From Pararhizobium antarcticum (GTDB lineage Bacteria; Pseudomonadota; Alphaproteobacteria; Rhizobiales; Rhizobiaceae): a stretch of 64,000 nucleotides of DNA. The stretch covers positions 124,001-188,000 of the forward strand of contig NZ_LSRP01000107.1 of the NCBI RefSeq assembly GCF_001885585.1, given 5' to 3'. Position numbers and translations under genes: made by a program. This document shows positions 8,992-16,454 of the stretch, piece after piece (the stretch's first letter is position 1; every line of letters begins with the position of its first letter). The notes below the pieces were generated by a model, which had not been told where the DNA came from, did no database searches, and was given only the letters and a program-made list of their open reading frames with translations.

Positions 8992-9975
8992 ATGACAATT
9001 TCCCTTCATTGTGCCGTCGAGCACTTCCCGATTGCAGGCCAGTTCACGATTTCGCGCGGCTCGAAAACCGTCGCATCGGTGGTGACCTGTACGATCACGA
9101 CAGGTGGAAGAAGTGGCAGGGGTGAATGCGTACCCTATGGTCGCTACGGCGAAACCATCGACGGCGTCATGGCTGCAATCGAGGCGGCACGCCCGCTCGT
9201 CGAAAACGGCATCGACCGGCAAGGCTTGCGGGAAGCGATGAAACCCGGCGCCGCCCGCAATGCGATCGACTGCGCGCTTTGGGATCTGGAAGCCAAGACC
9301 AGCGGCGAGCCCGCCTATGTCATTGCCGGCCTGCAAGCACCCGGTCCGCTGACGACCGCCTATACGATTTCGCTGGACGAACCGGAGACGATGGCCGCAC
9401 AGGCCGCCCAAAACGCCCACCGGGCGCTTTTGAAGGTGAAGGTCGGAACGGATGATGACGGACCGCGCATTCGCGCCGTGCGCCGGGCCGCACCCGACAG
9501 CGGCATTCTTCTCGACGCCAATGAAGGCTGGACGCCGGACAATCTCGCCCGGCACTTCGCAATCTGCGCCGAGGCTGGCGTGCTGCTGATCGAGCAACCA
9601 CTACCGGCGGGCAAGGACGAGGCGCTCGCCTCGATCGCCCGTCCGATCCCTGTCTGCGCCGACGAGAGCGCCCACCACACAGCGGATCTTGCTGCCCTTT
9701 GCACGCGCTATGATGCGATCAACATCAAGCTCGACAAGACGGGAGGCCTGACCGAAGCGCTGCAGATGCGCGACGCCGCCAGGACGCTGGGGCTGAAAAC
9801 CATGATCGGCTGCATGGTCGGCACCTCGCTGGCGATGGCGCCCGCCGTCCTTCTGGCGCAGGGCGCAGATTTTGTCGACCTCGACGGCCCCCTGCTCCTG
9901 GCACGCGACAGAGAGCCCGGCCTTCGCTATGAAGCCTCGCTCGTCTTTCCGCCGGGAAGCGATCTCTGGGGCTGA
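8992..9975 (+). CDS. L-Ala-D/L-Glu dipeptide epimerase (enolase superfamily)
   Basis: A 327-residue enolase-superfamily enzyme that should epimerise L-Ala-D-Glu to L-Ala-L-Glu during recycling or breakdown of murein peptides. The active-site set is complete: KVK lysines 148/150, metal ligands D175 (in LLDANEGW), E201 (IEQPLP) and D224 (ADES), and the opposite-face lysine 246 (NIKLDKTGG). The N-terminal capping domain occupies about 1-115. GGAG precedes the ATG. It converges on the MFS gene with a 49-bp overlap. Exact dipeptide specificity is inferred from family, not proven. Confidence 0.88.
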   Translation: MTISLHCAVEHFPIAGQFTISRGSKTVASVVTCTITTGGRSGRGECVPYGRYGETIDGVMAAIEAARPLVENGIDRQGLREAMKPGAARNAIDCALWDLEAKTSGEPAYVIAGLQAPGPLTTAYTISLDEPETMAAQAAQNAHRALLKVKVGTDDDGPRIRAVRRAAPDSGILLDANEGWTPDNLARHFAICAEAGVLLIEQPLPAGKDEALASIARPIPVCADESAHHTADLAALCTRYDAINIKLDKTGGLTEALQMRDAARTLGLKTMIGCMVGTSLAMAPAVLLAQGADFVDLDGPLLLARDREPGLRYEASLVFPPGSDLWG

Positions 9976-11147
9976 AGCAGGAACGACGCGGCAGCAAAAC
10001 CACAGCCGGCCAGCGCCACGAGCGACATGGCGTAAAAGCCGTCGACACCGAACCAGCTGTAAAGATATCCGGCGGCAACGGTGACAACCGCGGTGAAGAA
10101 GCCGGTGTAGAAGAAATAGAGCCCCTGCGCCGACGTTTCCTGCTCCTCGGGCACCCGCTGCACCAGACGGTTCTGCATGCCTGTGTGCATGATCGCATAG
10201 GTGAAGGCGTGGAAACACTGCAGCACGAAATAGCCCCAGAAGCCAAGCGACATCGGGAAGATCAGCCAGCGCACCACGGCCAGGATGCAGCCGGAAAAAA
10301 TCATCGTCCAGATGCTGAAACGGCGTGTGATCGCCTTGGTGAAGACGAACATGACGATTTCGGCAAGCACGCCGGCACTCCACAGCAGGCCGATTTCTGT
10401 GCCCGAAAAACCGATATGCTGCCAGTAGATCGCCGAGAAGGCAAACAGCATGGCATGGCTGGCATTGACCAGCGTGACGCCGATCAAAAGCAGTTGCAGG
10501 TCCCTTGCACGCAGGGCCCGGGGCGGCGGCGATGTCAGCGTCGCCACCGGTGACGGCCGCCGCGGTCGGCCGACCCTGGGGGCGGCGATGGCCATGGCGA
10601 TCGTCAGGAGAAAACCGCCCGCCATCGCCGGCAGCACCATGTCGCCGCCATAGGCACCGATCATCACGCCGCCGAGCATGGTTGCGCCGATGAAGGCGAC
10701 CGAGCCCCAGAGCCGCATCTGGCCATAATCGAATTGCCAACGGCGCACACCGGTCAAGGCGATGGCCTCGACGATCGGCACATAGGGCGAATAGACGGCC
10801 CCCTGCAGCGCGTAGACGATCAGAACGAACCAGAAGCTGTGCGACACAAAAAGCGCAAGCGCCGTCAAAAGCGACAGCATGGCCGACCAGACAAGGACCT
10901 TGGCCCGCTCGCCTATGCGATCGGCGAGCAAGCCGACAAGCGGCGCGGTGATCACGCGGACAAACAACGGCACGGCGAGAATGATGCCGATTTCGAAATC
11001 GTTCAGCGAAAGCGTGCTCAGCCAGACCGGAAAATACGGCATGGCGAACCCGTTGACGATCAGCGGGGCACAGAAAAGGAGAGCGGTGCGCACGGCAAAA
11101 TGTGCAGGCGCATCCTGACGAAACGGGACCGAGGAGGGAGGAATCAT
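9927..11147 (-). CDS. MFS transporter, HcaT/LacY-like (MFS_1_like) type
   Basis: A 406-residue integral membrane protein with about twelve hydrophobic segments. The N-terminal part (FCAPLIVNGFAMPYFPVWLS) and the PLVGLLADRIGER loop match the MFS_1_like group that contains HcaT, a putative 3-phenylpropionate permease. AGGTC lies before the ATG. The last 49 bp overlap the convergent dipeptide epimerase gene, so the two mRNAs are antisense at their ends. Substrate cannot be assigned. Confidence 0.85.
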   Translation of the reverse strand: MIPPSSVPFRQDAPAHFAVRTALLFCAPLIVNGFAMPYFPVWLSTLSLNDFEIGIILAVPLFVRVITAPLVGLLADRIGERAKVLVWSAMLSLLTALALFVSHSFWFVLIVYALQGAVYSPYVPIVEAIALTGVRRWQFDYGQMRLWGSVAFIGATMLGGVMIGAYGGDMVLPAMAGGFLLTIAMAIAAPRVGRPRRPSPVATLTSPPPRALRARDLQLLLIGVTLVNASHAMLFAFSAIYWQHIGFSGTEIGLLWSAGVLAEIVMFVFTKAITRRFSIWTMIFSGCILAVVRWLIFPMSLGFWGYFVLQCFHAFTYAIMHTGMQNRLVQRVPEEQETSAQGLYFFYTGFFTAVVTVAAGYLYSWFGVDGFYAMSLVALAGCGFAAASFLLQPQRSLPGGKTSEAS

Positions 11148-11229
11148 AAAAAGACCTGATGAACAGACAAAAGGCCTATCACAAGCGCCCGTCCCGCTGC
11201 CAGATGCCAGAATTCCCTACAGCGATTTT

Positions 11230-12069
11230 TCAGGCCGCATGTTGCGAAAGTGCACGCGTCATCAGCTGTTCGACTTCAGACGTATCTTCGCGCTCGACCG
11301 GAAGGCTCCGGACCTGCTGCCAGGTGAGCAGTTCCATCGTCCCGTCCTCATGCTCGGCAACTGCGGTGCAGCTCTCCACCCAGTCTCCGGTGTTGATGTA
11401 GCGGATACCGCCGATATCTTCGATGACGGCATGGTGGATATGCCCGCAGATCACGCCATCGGCATCGGCGCGACGGGCTTCGTCCGCCACCACGCGCTGG
11501 AACTCGCCGATGAAATTCACCGCATGCTTGACCTGCTGCTTGGCCCAGGCGGAAAACGACCAGTAGGGCATGCCGAGACGGCGGCGCACGGCAGACAGTC
11601 CGATATTGATAACGATCACCATGTCGTAGGCCCAGTCACCGAGATAGGCGAGCAGCCGCGCATTGCGCACGACGACGTCGAACTCGTCGCCATGCAGAAC
11701 CAGGTAGCGGCGGCCATCGGCGCCTTCGTGCATGTGGCGCTGCACCACTTCGATGCCACCGAAGTGCAGGCCTGGAAAGTCCCGCATGAATTCGTCGTGA
11801 TTGCCGGGGATATAAATGACACGGGTGCCCTTGCGCGCCTTGCGCAAGAGTTTCTGGACAACATCGTTGCACGCCTGTGGCCAGTACCAGTTGCGCTTCA
11901 GGCGCCATCCATCGACGATATCGCCAACCAGAATAATGGTATCGGCATCGTGCAGCCGCAGGAAATCGAGCAGATAATCGGTCTTTGCTGCCTTGGAGCC
12001 CAGATGCACATCTGAAATGAACAGGGTTTTGTAATGACGGGTGGATGACGGATTTGTTTTGGCTGTCAT
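11230..12069 (-). CDS. Calcineurin-like phosphoesterase, LpxH-like (UDP-2,3-diacylglucosamine diphosphatase family)
   Basis: A 279-residue metallophosphatase with the full set of metal-binding motifs: SDVHLG (19-24), GDIVDGW (49-55), GNHDE (89-93), HGDEFD and GHIHH. Homologues are annotated as UDP-2,3-diacylglucosamine diphosphatase, which would cleave the pyrophosphate in lipid A synthesis at the inner membrane face. Many alphaproteobacteria instead use the unrelated LpxI for that step, so the true substrate may differ. GAGGC lies before the ATG. It is read in the same direction as the MFS gene, 82 bp upstream of it, and divergently from maeB. Confidence 0.85.
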   Translation of the reverse strand: MTAKTNPSSTRHYKTLFISDVHLGSKAAKTDYLLDFLRLHDADTIILVGDIVDGWRLKRNWYWPQACNDVVQKLLRKARKGTRVIYIPGNHDEFMRDFPGLHFGGIEVVQRHMHEGADGRRYLVLHGDEFDVVVRNARLLAYLGDWAYDMVIVINIGLSAVRRRLGMPYWSFSAWAKQQVKHAVNFIGEFQRVVADEARRADADGVICGHIHHAVIEDIGGIRYINTGDWVESCTAVAEHEDGTMELLTWQQVRSLPVEREDTSEVEQLMTRALSQHAA

Positions 12070-12268
12070 GCCTGCCTCGCGGTTATCTCGGACTTAGGGT
12101 CCGCTCTCAAAACCAGACTCTTGTTTCAGGAGAATGACAGCGCACCCGGCCCGCATCCGTCTATCGTGCAGCCAAGAGGCAAGCGCATGGGTAAAATGGC
12201 CGTTCGAAACTATACGCCGGGTTTTTTTCATGCAAAAAGAGCCGCGAATGAAAAGCTGAGGATCGAGC

Positions 12269-14581
12269 ATGGACACCGGCGACAAGGCAAACAATCCACA
12301 GGTTCCCGAAAGCGGCGATCTTGATGCGCAGGCGCTGTTCTTCCACCGGTATCCACGGCCGGGCAAGCTCGAGATCCAGCCAACCAAGCCGCTCGGCAAC
12401 CAGCGCGACCTGGCGCTTGCCTATTCCCCCGGCGTGGCAGCCCCCTGCCTGGCGATCCGCGACAACCCGGCAACCGCTGCAGATTATACGGCCCGTGCCA
12501 ATCTTGTCGCGGTGATCTCCAACGGCACGGCCGTGCTCGGGCTCGGCAATATTGGCCCCCTGGCGTCCAAGCCTGTGATGGAAGGCAAGGCCGTTCTTTT
12601 CAAGAAGTTTGCCGGCATCGACGTCTTCGACATCGAGATCGACGCCCCGGAAATCGACCGGATGGTCGACGTCATCTCCGCGCTCGAGCCGACCTTCGGC
12701 GGCATCAATCTGGAAGACATCAAGGCGCCGGAATGTTTCGAGGTCGAGCGCCGGCTGCGTGAGAAGATGGATATCCCTGTTTTCCATGACGACCAGCACG
12801 GCACGGCGATCATCGTTGCGGCCGCCATCCTCAACGGCCTGGAACTGGCCGGCAAGGACATTGCCAAGGCAAAGATCGTCACATCCGGCGCCGGCGCAGC
12901 GGCCCTTGCCTGCCTCAATCTCCTGGTGACGCTTGGCGCCCAGCGCGAAAACATCTGGGTTCATGATCTCGAGGGCCTGGTCTATAGCGGTCGCGAGGTC
13001 CTGATGGACCAGTGGAAGTCAGTCTATGCGCAGGACAGCGAAAACCGCGTGCTGGCCGACAGTATCCGTGGTGCCGACGTGTTCCTCGGCCTGTCCGCCG
13101 CTGGCGTGCTGAAACCGGAACTCCTGGTGCAGATGGCCGAAAAGCCGCTGATTATGGCGCTGGCCAATCCCAACCCGGAAATCATGCCGGAACTGGCGCG
13201 CGCCGCCCGCCCGGATGCCATGATCTGTACCGGCCGCTCCGATTTCCCCAATCAGGTCAACAATGTCCTGTGTTTCCCCTATATCTTCCGCGGCGCACTG
13301 GATTGCGGCGCCCGGACGATCAACGAGGAAATGAAGATGGCGGCGGTGCGCGCCATTGCAGCGCTGGCCCGCGAAGAGCCGTCCGACGTCGCCGCGCGTG
13401 CATATTCCGGCGAAACGCCGATTTTCGGGCCCGATTACCTCATACCCTCGCCCTTCGACCAGCGGCTGATCCTGCGCATTGCCCCAGCCGTCGCCAAGGC
13501 TGCGGCCGACAGTGGCGTTGCCGACCGGCCGATTGCCGATTTCGACGCCTATCTCGATCAGTTGAATCGCTTCGTTTTCCGCTCCGGCTTCATCATGAAG
13601 CCGATTTTCGCGGCCGCCAAGAATGCCCAGAAGAACCGGGTGATCTTCGCCGAAGGCGAGGACGAGCGCGTGCTGCGCGCCGCCCAGGTGCTTCTGGAAG
13701 ACGGCACGGCACGTCCCATCCTGATCGGTCGCCCGCAGATCATCGAATCGCGGCTGAAGCGTTACGGCCTGCGCATCCGCCCCGATACGGATTTTGAAGT
13801 GGTCAATCCCGAAGGCGACCCGCGTTTCCGCGATTATGTCGAGGAATATTTCGCGCTGGTCGGCCGGCTCGGTGTCATCCCGGAAGCCGCCCGCACCATT
13901 GTGCGAACCAACCAGACGGTGATCGGTGCGCTGGCCGTCAAGCGCGGCGAGGCGGATGCCCTGATCTGCGGCGTCGAGGGACGCTACAGCCGCCACCTGC
14001 GCGATGTGTCGCAGATCATCGGCATGCGCAAAGGCGTGCTCGACTTTTCGGCGCTCAGCCTTTTGATCTCGCAGCGGGGTGCGACCTTCCTTACCGACAC
14101 CTATGTCACCTTCAATCCGACGGCAGAGGAAATCGCCCAGAAGACGGTGATGGCGGCGCAGGAAATCCGCCGCTTCGGCATCACGCCGCGTGCCGCGCTG
14201 GTCTCCCATTCCAATTTCGGCTCGCGCGATTCCGAGAGCGCTTTCAAGATGCGCCGTGCCATACAGATCGTCCGCGAACTGGCCCCCGACCTCGAAGCCG
14301 ACGGCGAGATGCACGGCGATTCCGCAATCTCCGAAATCCTGCGCAGACGCGTCATGCCGAATTCGACGCTGGCCGGCGAAGCCAACCTGCTCGTCTTCCC
14401 CAATCTCGATGCCGCCAACATCACGCTCGGCGTCGTCAAGACAATGACAGACAGCCTGCATGTCGGCCCAATCCTGCTGGGAACTGCCCTGCCCGCCCAT
14501 ATCCTCTCCCCGTCGGTGACCTCGCGCGGCGTCGTCAACATGGCGGCCCTGGCCGTGGTCGAGGCGTCCTACCCGGAATAA
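12269..14581 (+). CDS. maeB: NADP-dependent malic enzyme with phosphotransacetylase-like C-terminal module
   Basis: A 770-residue two-module enzyme. Residues about 1-430 are the malic enzyme ([30 protein letters not shown], nucleotide-binding GAGAAA) that oxidatively decarboxylates malate to pyruvate. Residues about 450-770 resemble phosphotransacetylase ([25 protein letters not shown]) and in relatives have a regulatory rather than catalytic role. Size and architecture match the DME/TME pair of Sinorhizobium meliloti. The coenzyme, NAD or NADP, cannot be settled by eye. Malic enzyme links C4-dicarboxylate use to acetyl-CoA supply. A strong hairpin lies 27 bp past the stop. Confidence 0.93.
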   Translation: MDTGDKANNPQVPESGDLDAQALFFHRYPRPGKLEIQPTKPLGNQRDLALAYSPGVAAPCLAIRDNPATAADYTARANLVAVISNGTAVLGLGNIGPLASKPVMEGKAVLFKKFAGIDVFDIEIDAPEIDRMVDVISALEPTFGGINLEDIKAPECFEVERRLREKMDIPVFHDDQHGTAIIVAAAILNGLELAGKDIAKAKIVTSGAGAAALACLNLLVTLGAQRENIWVHDLEGLVYSGREVLMDQWKSVYAQDSENRVLADSIRGADVFLGLSAAGVLKPELLVQMAEKPLIMALANPNPEIMPELARAARPDAMICTGRSDFPNQVNNVLCFPYIFRGALDCGARTINEEMKMAAVRAIAALAREEPSDVAARAYSGETPIFGPDYLIPSPFDQRLILRIAPAVAKAAADSGVADRPIADFDAYLDQLNRFVFRSGFIMKPIFAAAKNAQKNRVIFAEGEDERVLRAAQVLLEDGTARPILIGRPQIIESRLKRYGLRIRPDTDFEVVNPEGDPRFRDYVEEYFALVGRLGVIPEAARTIVRTNQTVIGALAVKRGEADALICGVEGRYSRHLRDVSQIIGMRKGVLDFSALSLLISQRGATFLTDTYVTFNPTAEEIAQKTVMAAQEIRRFGITPRAALVSHSNFGSRDSESAFKMRRAIQIVRELAPDLEADGEMHGDSAISEILRRRVMPNSTLAGEANLLVFPNLDAANITLGVVKTMTDSLHVGPILLGTALPAHILSPSVTSRGVVNMAALAVVEASYPE

Positions 14582-14607
14582 CAATCGGCAATGTCAGCGC
14601 AGAATCG

Positions 14608-14640
14608 CGACTTTATGCAACCCTAAATTGCATAAAGTCG
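14608..14640 (+). terminator. 13-bp perfect stem-loop after maeB
   Basis: A perfect inverted repeat, CGACTTTATGCAA (14608-14620) and TTGCATAAAGTCG (14628-14640), with a 7-nt loop, begins 27 bp after the maeB stop. It is the likely end of the maeB message. It is AT-rich and lacks a run of T after the stem, so it could equally be a protein-binding dyad upstream of luxR. Confidence 0.5.
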
Positions 14641-14690
14641 AAAATTCTTAATGTACTCAAAATTGCACTGGACAAAGCGTAAAACCGTTA

Positions 14691-14731
14691 CCATGCTGAA
14701 ACCCATAAAATAAAAGGGTATTTCAGCATGG
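14691..14731 (+). promoter_or_regulatory. Hairpin sequestering the luxR ribosome site and start codon
   Basis: CCATGCTGAAA (14691-14701) is perfectly complementary to TTTCAGCATGG (14721-14731), and CCC (14702-14704) can pair with GGG (14716-14718) across a 2-nt bulge. The GGG is the Shine-Dalgarno of luxR and the right arm contains its ATG (14728-14730), so folding would hide both. The loop is an A-rich 11-mer. A six-codon frame (MLKPIK, 14693-14713) starts in the left arm and stops just before the Shine-Dalgarno. The pairing is seen directly; control of translation is inference. Confidence 0.6.
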
Positions 14732-15465
14732 CTGACCAACAGGCGTTTTTTGACCTGCTGGACATTATGGAAAGCGAAAGAGCCGTTGAACCGAAACGGT
14801 TTTTCGCCCTGATGCGCAGCACTTTCAACATTGAAAATCTGCTGTATATCGATGTGGAGCTCCTTCCGCGCGGCTTTCGTGTTCATCGCTTGTGCCACAC
14901 GTTTGAAGCCGATCTCCCGGAGGTTTACCGCGACAGGAATGCAGGTTGTATCGACGCTGTGCTGCGCATGGCATCGGGTGACATCAGACCCGTCGATCTG
15001 GCCGACAGCCGCAAACGCTATCCGGCTAGCGAAACCCTGTTTCAGGCGGCACTGCATTTCGGCCTGACGCCGGAAGGTATCATCCTGCCGCTATCGGCGC
15101 CGGCAAGACGGTGCGCAAGGCTGGTCATCCAGGCTGATGTCGCGCCCGCCGAGTGGGCGAGCTATCGGCGATGCCACCTGCGGGATTTCCAGCTCCTCGC
15201 CAATCTGTTCCACGCCTCGCTGCTCGAAAGCGACGCGCGTCGCCGCGACCAGCACCCAGCGTCTGTTATCCTGACCAACAGGGAAACGGAGGTCCTTGGC
15301 TGGGCCGCCGCCGGCAAAAGCTACTGGGAAATCGCCACTATTCTCGGCATCACCGAGCGGACCGTCCGCTTCTTCATGACCAATGCCCGTCGCAAGTTGA
15401 ATGTGGTTTCCAACACACAGGCGGTCGCCCAGGCCATGCGACACGCCTTGATCCCGGTTTCCTGA
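14728..15465 (+). CDS. LuxR-family quorum-sensing transcription regulator
   Basis: A 245-residue cytoplasmic DNA-binding protein. The N-terminal autoinducer-binding domain spans about 15-165 and the LuxR-type helix-turn-helix about 182-242 (LTNRETEVLGWAAAGKSYWE, then TERTVRFF). Of the residues that line the ligand pocket in TraR, the equivalents of Y61, D70 and G113 are present (Y67, D76, G117), but the W57, P71 and W85 equivalents are L63, A77 and L91. The protein may bind an unusual acyl-HSL or respond weakly. It lies 171 bp upstream of, and in line with, the LuxI gene, the normal cognate arrangement. Its start codon lies in a hairpin. Confidence 0.9.
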   Translation: MADQQAFFDLLDIMESERAVEPKRFFALMRSTFNIENLLYIDVELLPRGFRVHRLCHTFEADLPEVYRDRNAGCIDAVLRMASGDIRPVDLADSRKRYPASETLFQAALHFGLTPEGIILPLSAPARRCARLVIQADVAPAEWASYRRCHLRDFQLLANLFHASLLESDARRRDQHPASVILTNRETEVLGWAAAGKSYWEIATILGITERTVRFFMTNARRKLNVVSNTQAVAQAMRHALIPVS

Positions 15466-15557
15466 GCGTCTCCCCGCTTTTTTCCGCCGTCAACCCTGCG
15501 TCCGACTGCCATGGTTCGCCCCAGTCGCATCCTATGTCATTTTGACGTGCATCCATA

Positions 15558-15577
15558 ACCTGTCACTACCGACAGTT
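15558..15577 (+). promoter_or_regulatory. Candidate lux box upstream of luxI
   Basis: The 20-bp element ACCTGTCACTACCGACAGTT has the length, spacing and half-sites of a lux box (consensus ACCTGTAGGATCGTACAGGT), the site bound by LuxR-acyl-HSL complexes. It ends 59 bp before the luxI start, a suitable place for activation around the -42 region of its promoter. Match is by eye; binding by the adjacent LuxR is inferred. Confidence 0.65.
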
Positions 15578-15617
15578 TTGCCGCACAACCATCCCTGACA
15601 GCATCGCCCCCTCACAA

Positions 15618-15628
15618 CCTGTGACAGG
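15618..15628 (+). promoter_or_regulatory. Short dyad overlapping the luxI ribosome site
   Basis: CCTGT-G-ACAGG is an 11-bp dyad made of the same half-sites as the lux box but with a 1-nt spacer. Its right arm includes the AGGAG Shine-Dalgarno (15626-15630) of luxI. It may be chance or a decayed second site. Confidence 0.3.
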
Positions 15629-15636
15629 AGCGTAAA

Positions 15637-16281
15637 ATGATCAGGATTTTCAACACCAAAAACAGCAAGCACCATCCGCAGGAAATGGACGCCATGTTCC
15701 GCCTGCGCAAGCGTGTCTTCCACGACCTTTTGAAATGGGAGGTAACGGTGCGCGGGGCCTGGGAGATTGACAATTACGATGAAGCCAATCCGCTCTACGT
15801 CCTCTCCTACGATGACGAAACCGGACGGCTGCGCGGATCGCTGCGGTTGCTGCCGACGCTGGGGCCGAACATGCTGGACGACACGTTTCCAACCCTGCTG
15901 GGAGACACCCCGCAGATCCGCAGCGCCTCCGTCTGGGAATCCAGCCGTTTCTGCATCGACCCGGAGATTTCGCAGGACAGGGCTTCCAATCAGGTCACGA
16001 TCGCCGCAGCCGAATTGATGTGCGGTGTCGGCGAGCTCGGGCTCGCCTCTCGTCTCAGCCATGTGGTCACGGTGACCGATGTCTTTCTCGAGCGCATGTT
16101 CCGGCGGATGGGATGCCCGGGCGAGCGCATCGGCGAGCCGCAGCGGATCGGATCGGTGCATGCCGTCGCCGTCGCCTGGGCGGTAACCGACGCGTTGCTC
16201 GACACGATGAAGTCCGTTGCACAGATCAACGGATCGGTGCTGGCTGCGCCGATGTCGCTGGAGATGGCACGCGCCGCCTGA
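15637..16281 (+). CDS. Acyl-homoserine-lactone synthase (LuxI family)
   Basis: A 214-residue autoinducer synthase that joins S-adenosylmethionine to an acyl chain from acyl-ACP to give an N-acyl-homoserine lactone. All the classical invariant residues are present, and at the canonical numbers: R24, F28, W34, D45, D48, R70, F84, E101 and R104. The ATG follows AGGAG at ideal spacing. A near-consensus lux box lies 59 bp upstream and the luxR partner gene precedes it, giving a likely positive feedback circuit. Acyl chain length cannot be predicted. Alternative acyl-transfer functions are unlikely. Confidence 0.95.
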   Translation: MIRIFNTKNSKHHPQEMDAMFRLRKRVFHDLLKWEVTVRGAWEIDNYDEANPLYVLSYDDETGRLRGSLRLLPTLGPNMLDDTFPTLLGDTPQIRSASVWESSRFCIDPEISQDRASNQVTIAAAELMCGVGELGLASRLSHVVTVTDVFLERMFRRMGCPGERIGEPQRIGSVHAVAVAWAVTDALLDTMKSVAQINGSVLAAPMSLEMARAA

Positions 16282-16327
16282 TACCTGTCGGGCGGGTCGC
16301 GCATGCTGCCCGCCCGATCCACAGGTA
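16282..16327 (+). terminator. GC-rich stem-loop after luxI
   Basis: CGGGCGGG (16289-16296) pairs with CCCGCCCG (16309-16316), and flanking TACCTGT (16282-16288) with ACAGGTA (16321-16327) across a 4-nt bulge, giving about 15 bp of stem. It starts immediately after the luxI stop codon. No T-tract follows. A second dyad, CGCCGAC/GTCGGCG (16331-16355), is next to it. Probable end of the luxI transcript. Confidence 0.5.
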
Positions 16328-16454
16328 GGCCGCCGACGTTAACGTAAAGTCGGCGATCGCGTTGCGCCCTCGGCAAATGCCGGTATGATGGACCAGGCTT
16401 TAAAACGACGCGGCGCGCGCCGCTGGGCTGCGCTGCGGCTCGCTCAGACGAGAG

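Noticed and set aside
14693-14713. Six-codon leader peptide MLKPIK as a real gene
   Set aside because: No clear ribosome site, and its ATG follows automatically from the self-complementary CATG in the hairpin arm; kept only as a possibility in the hairpin finding.
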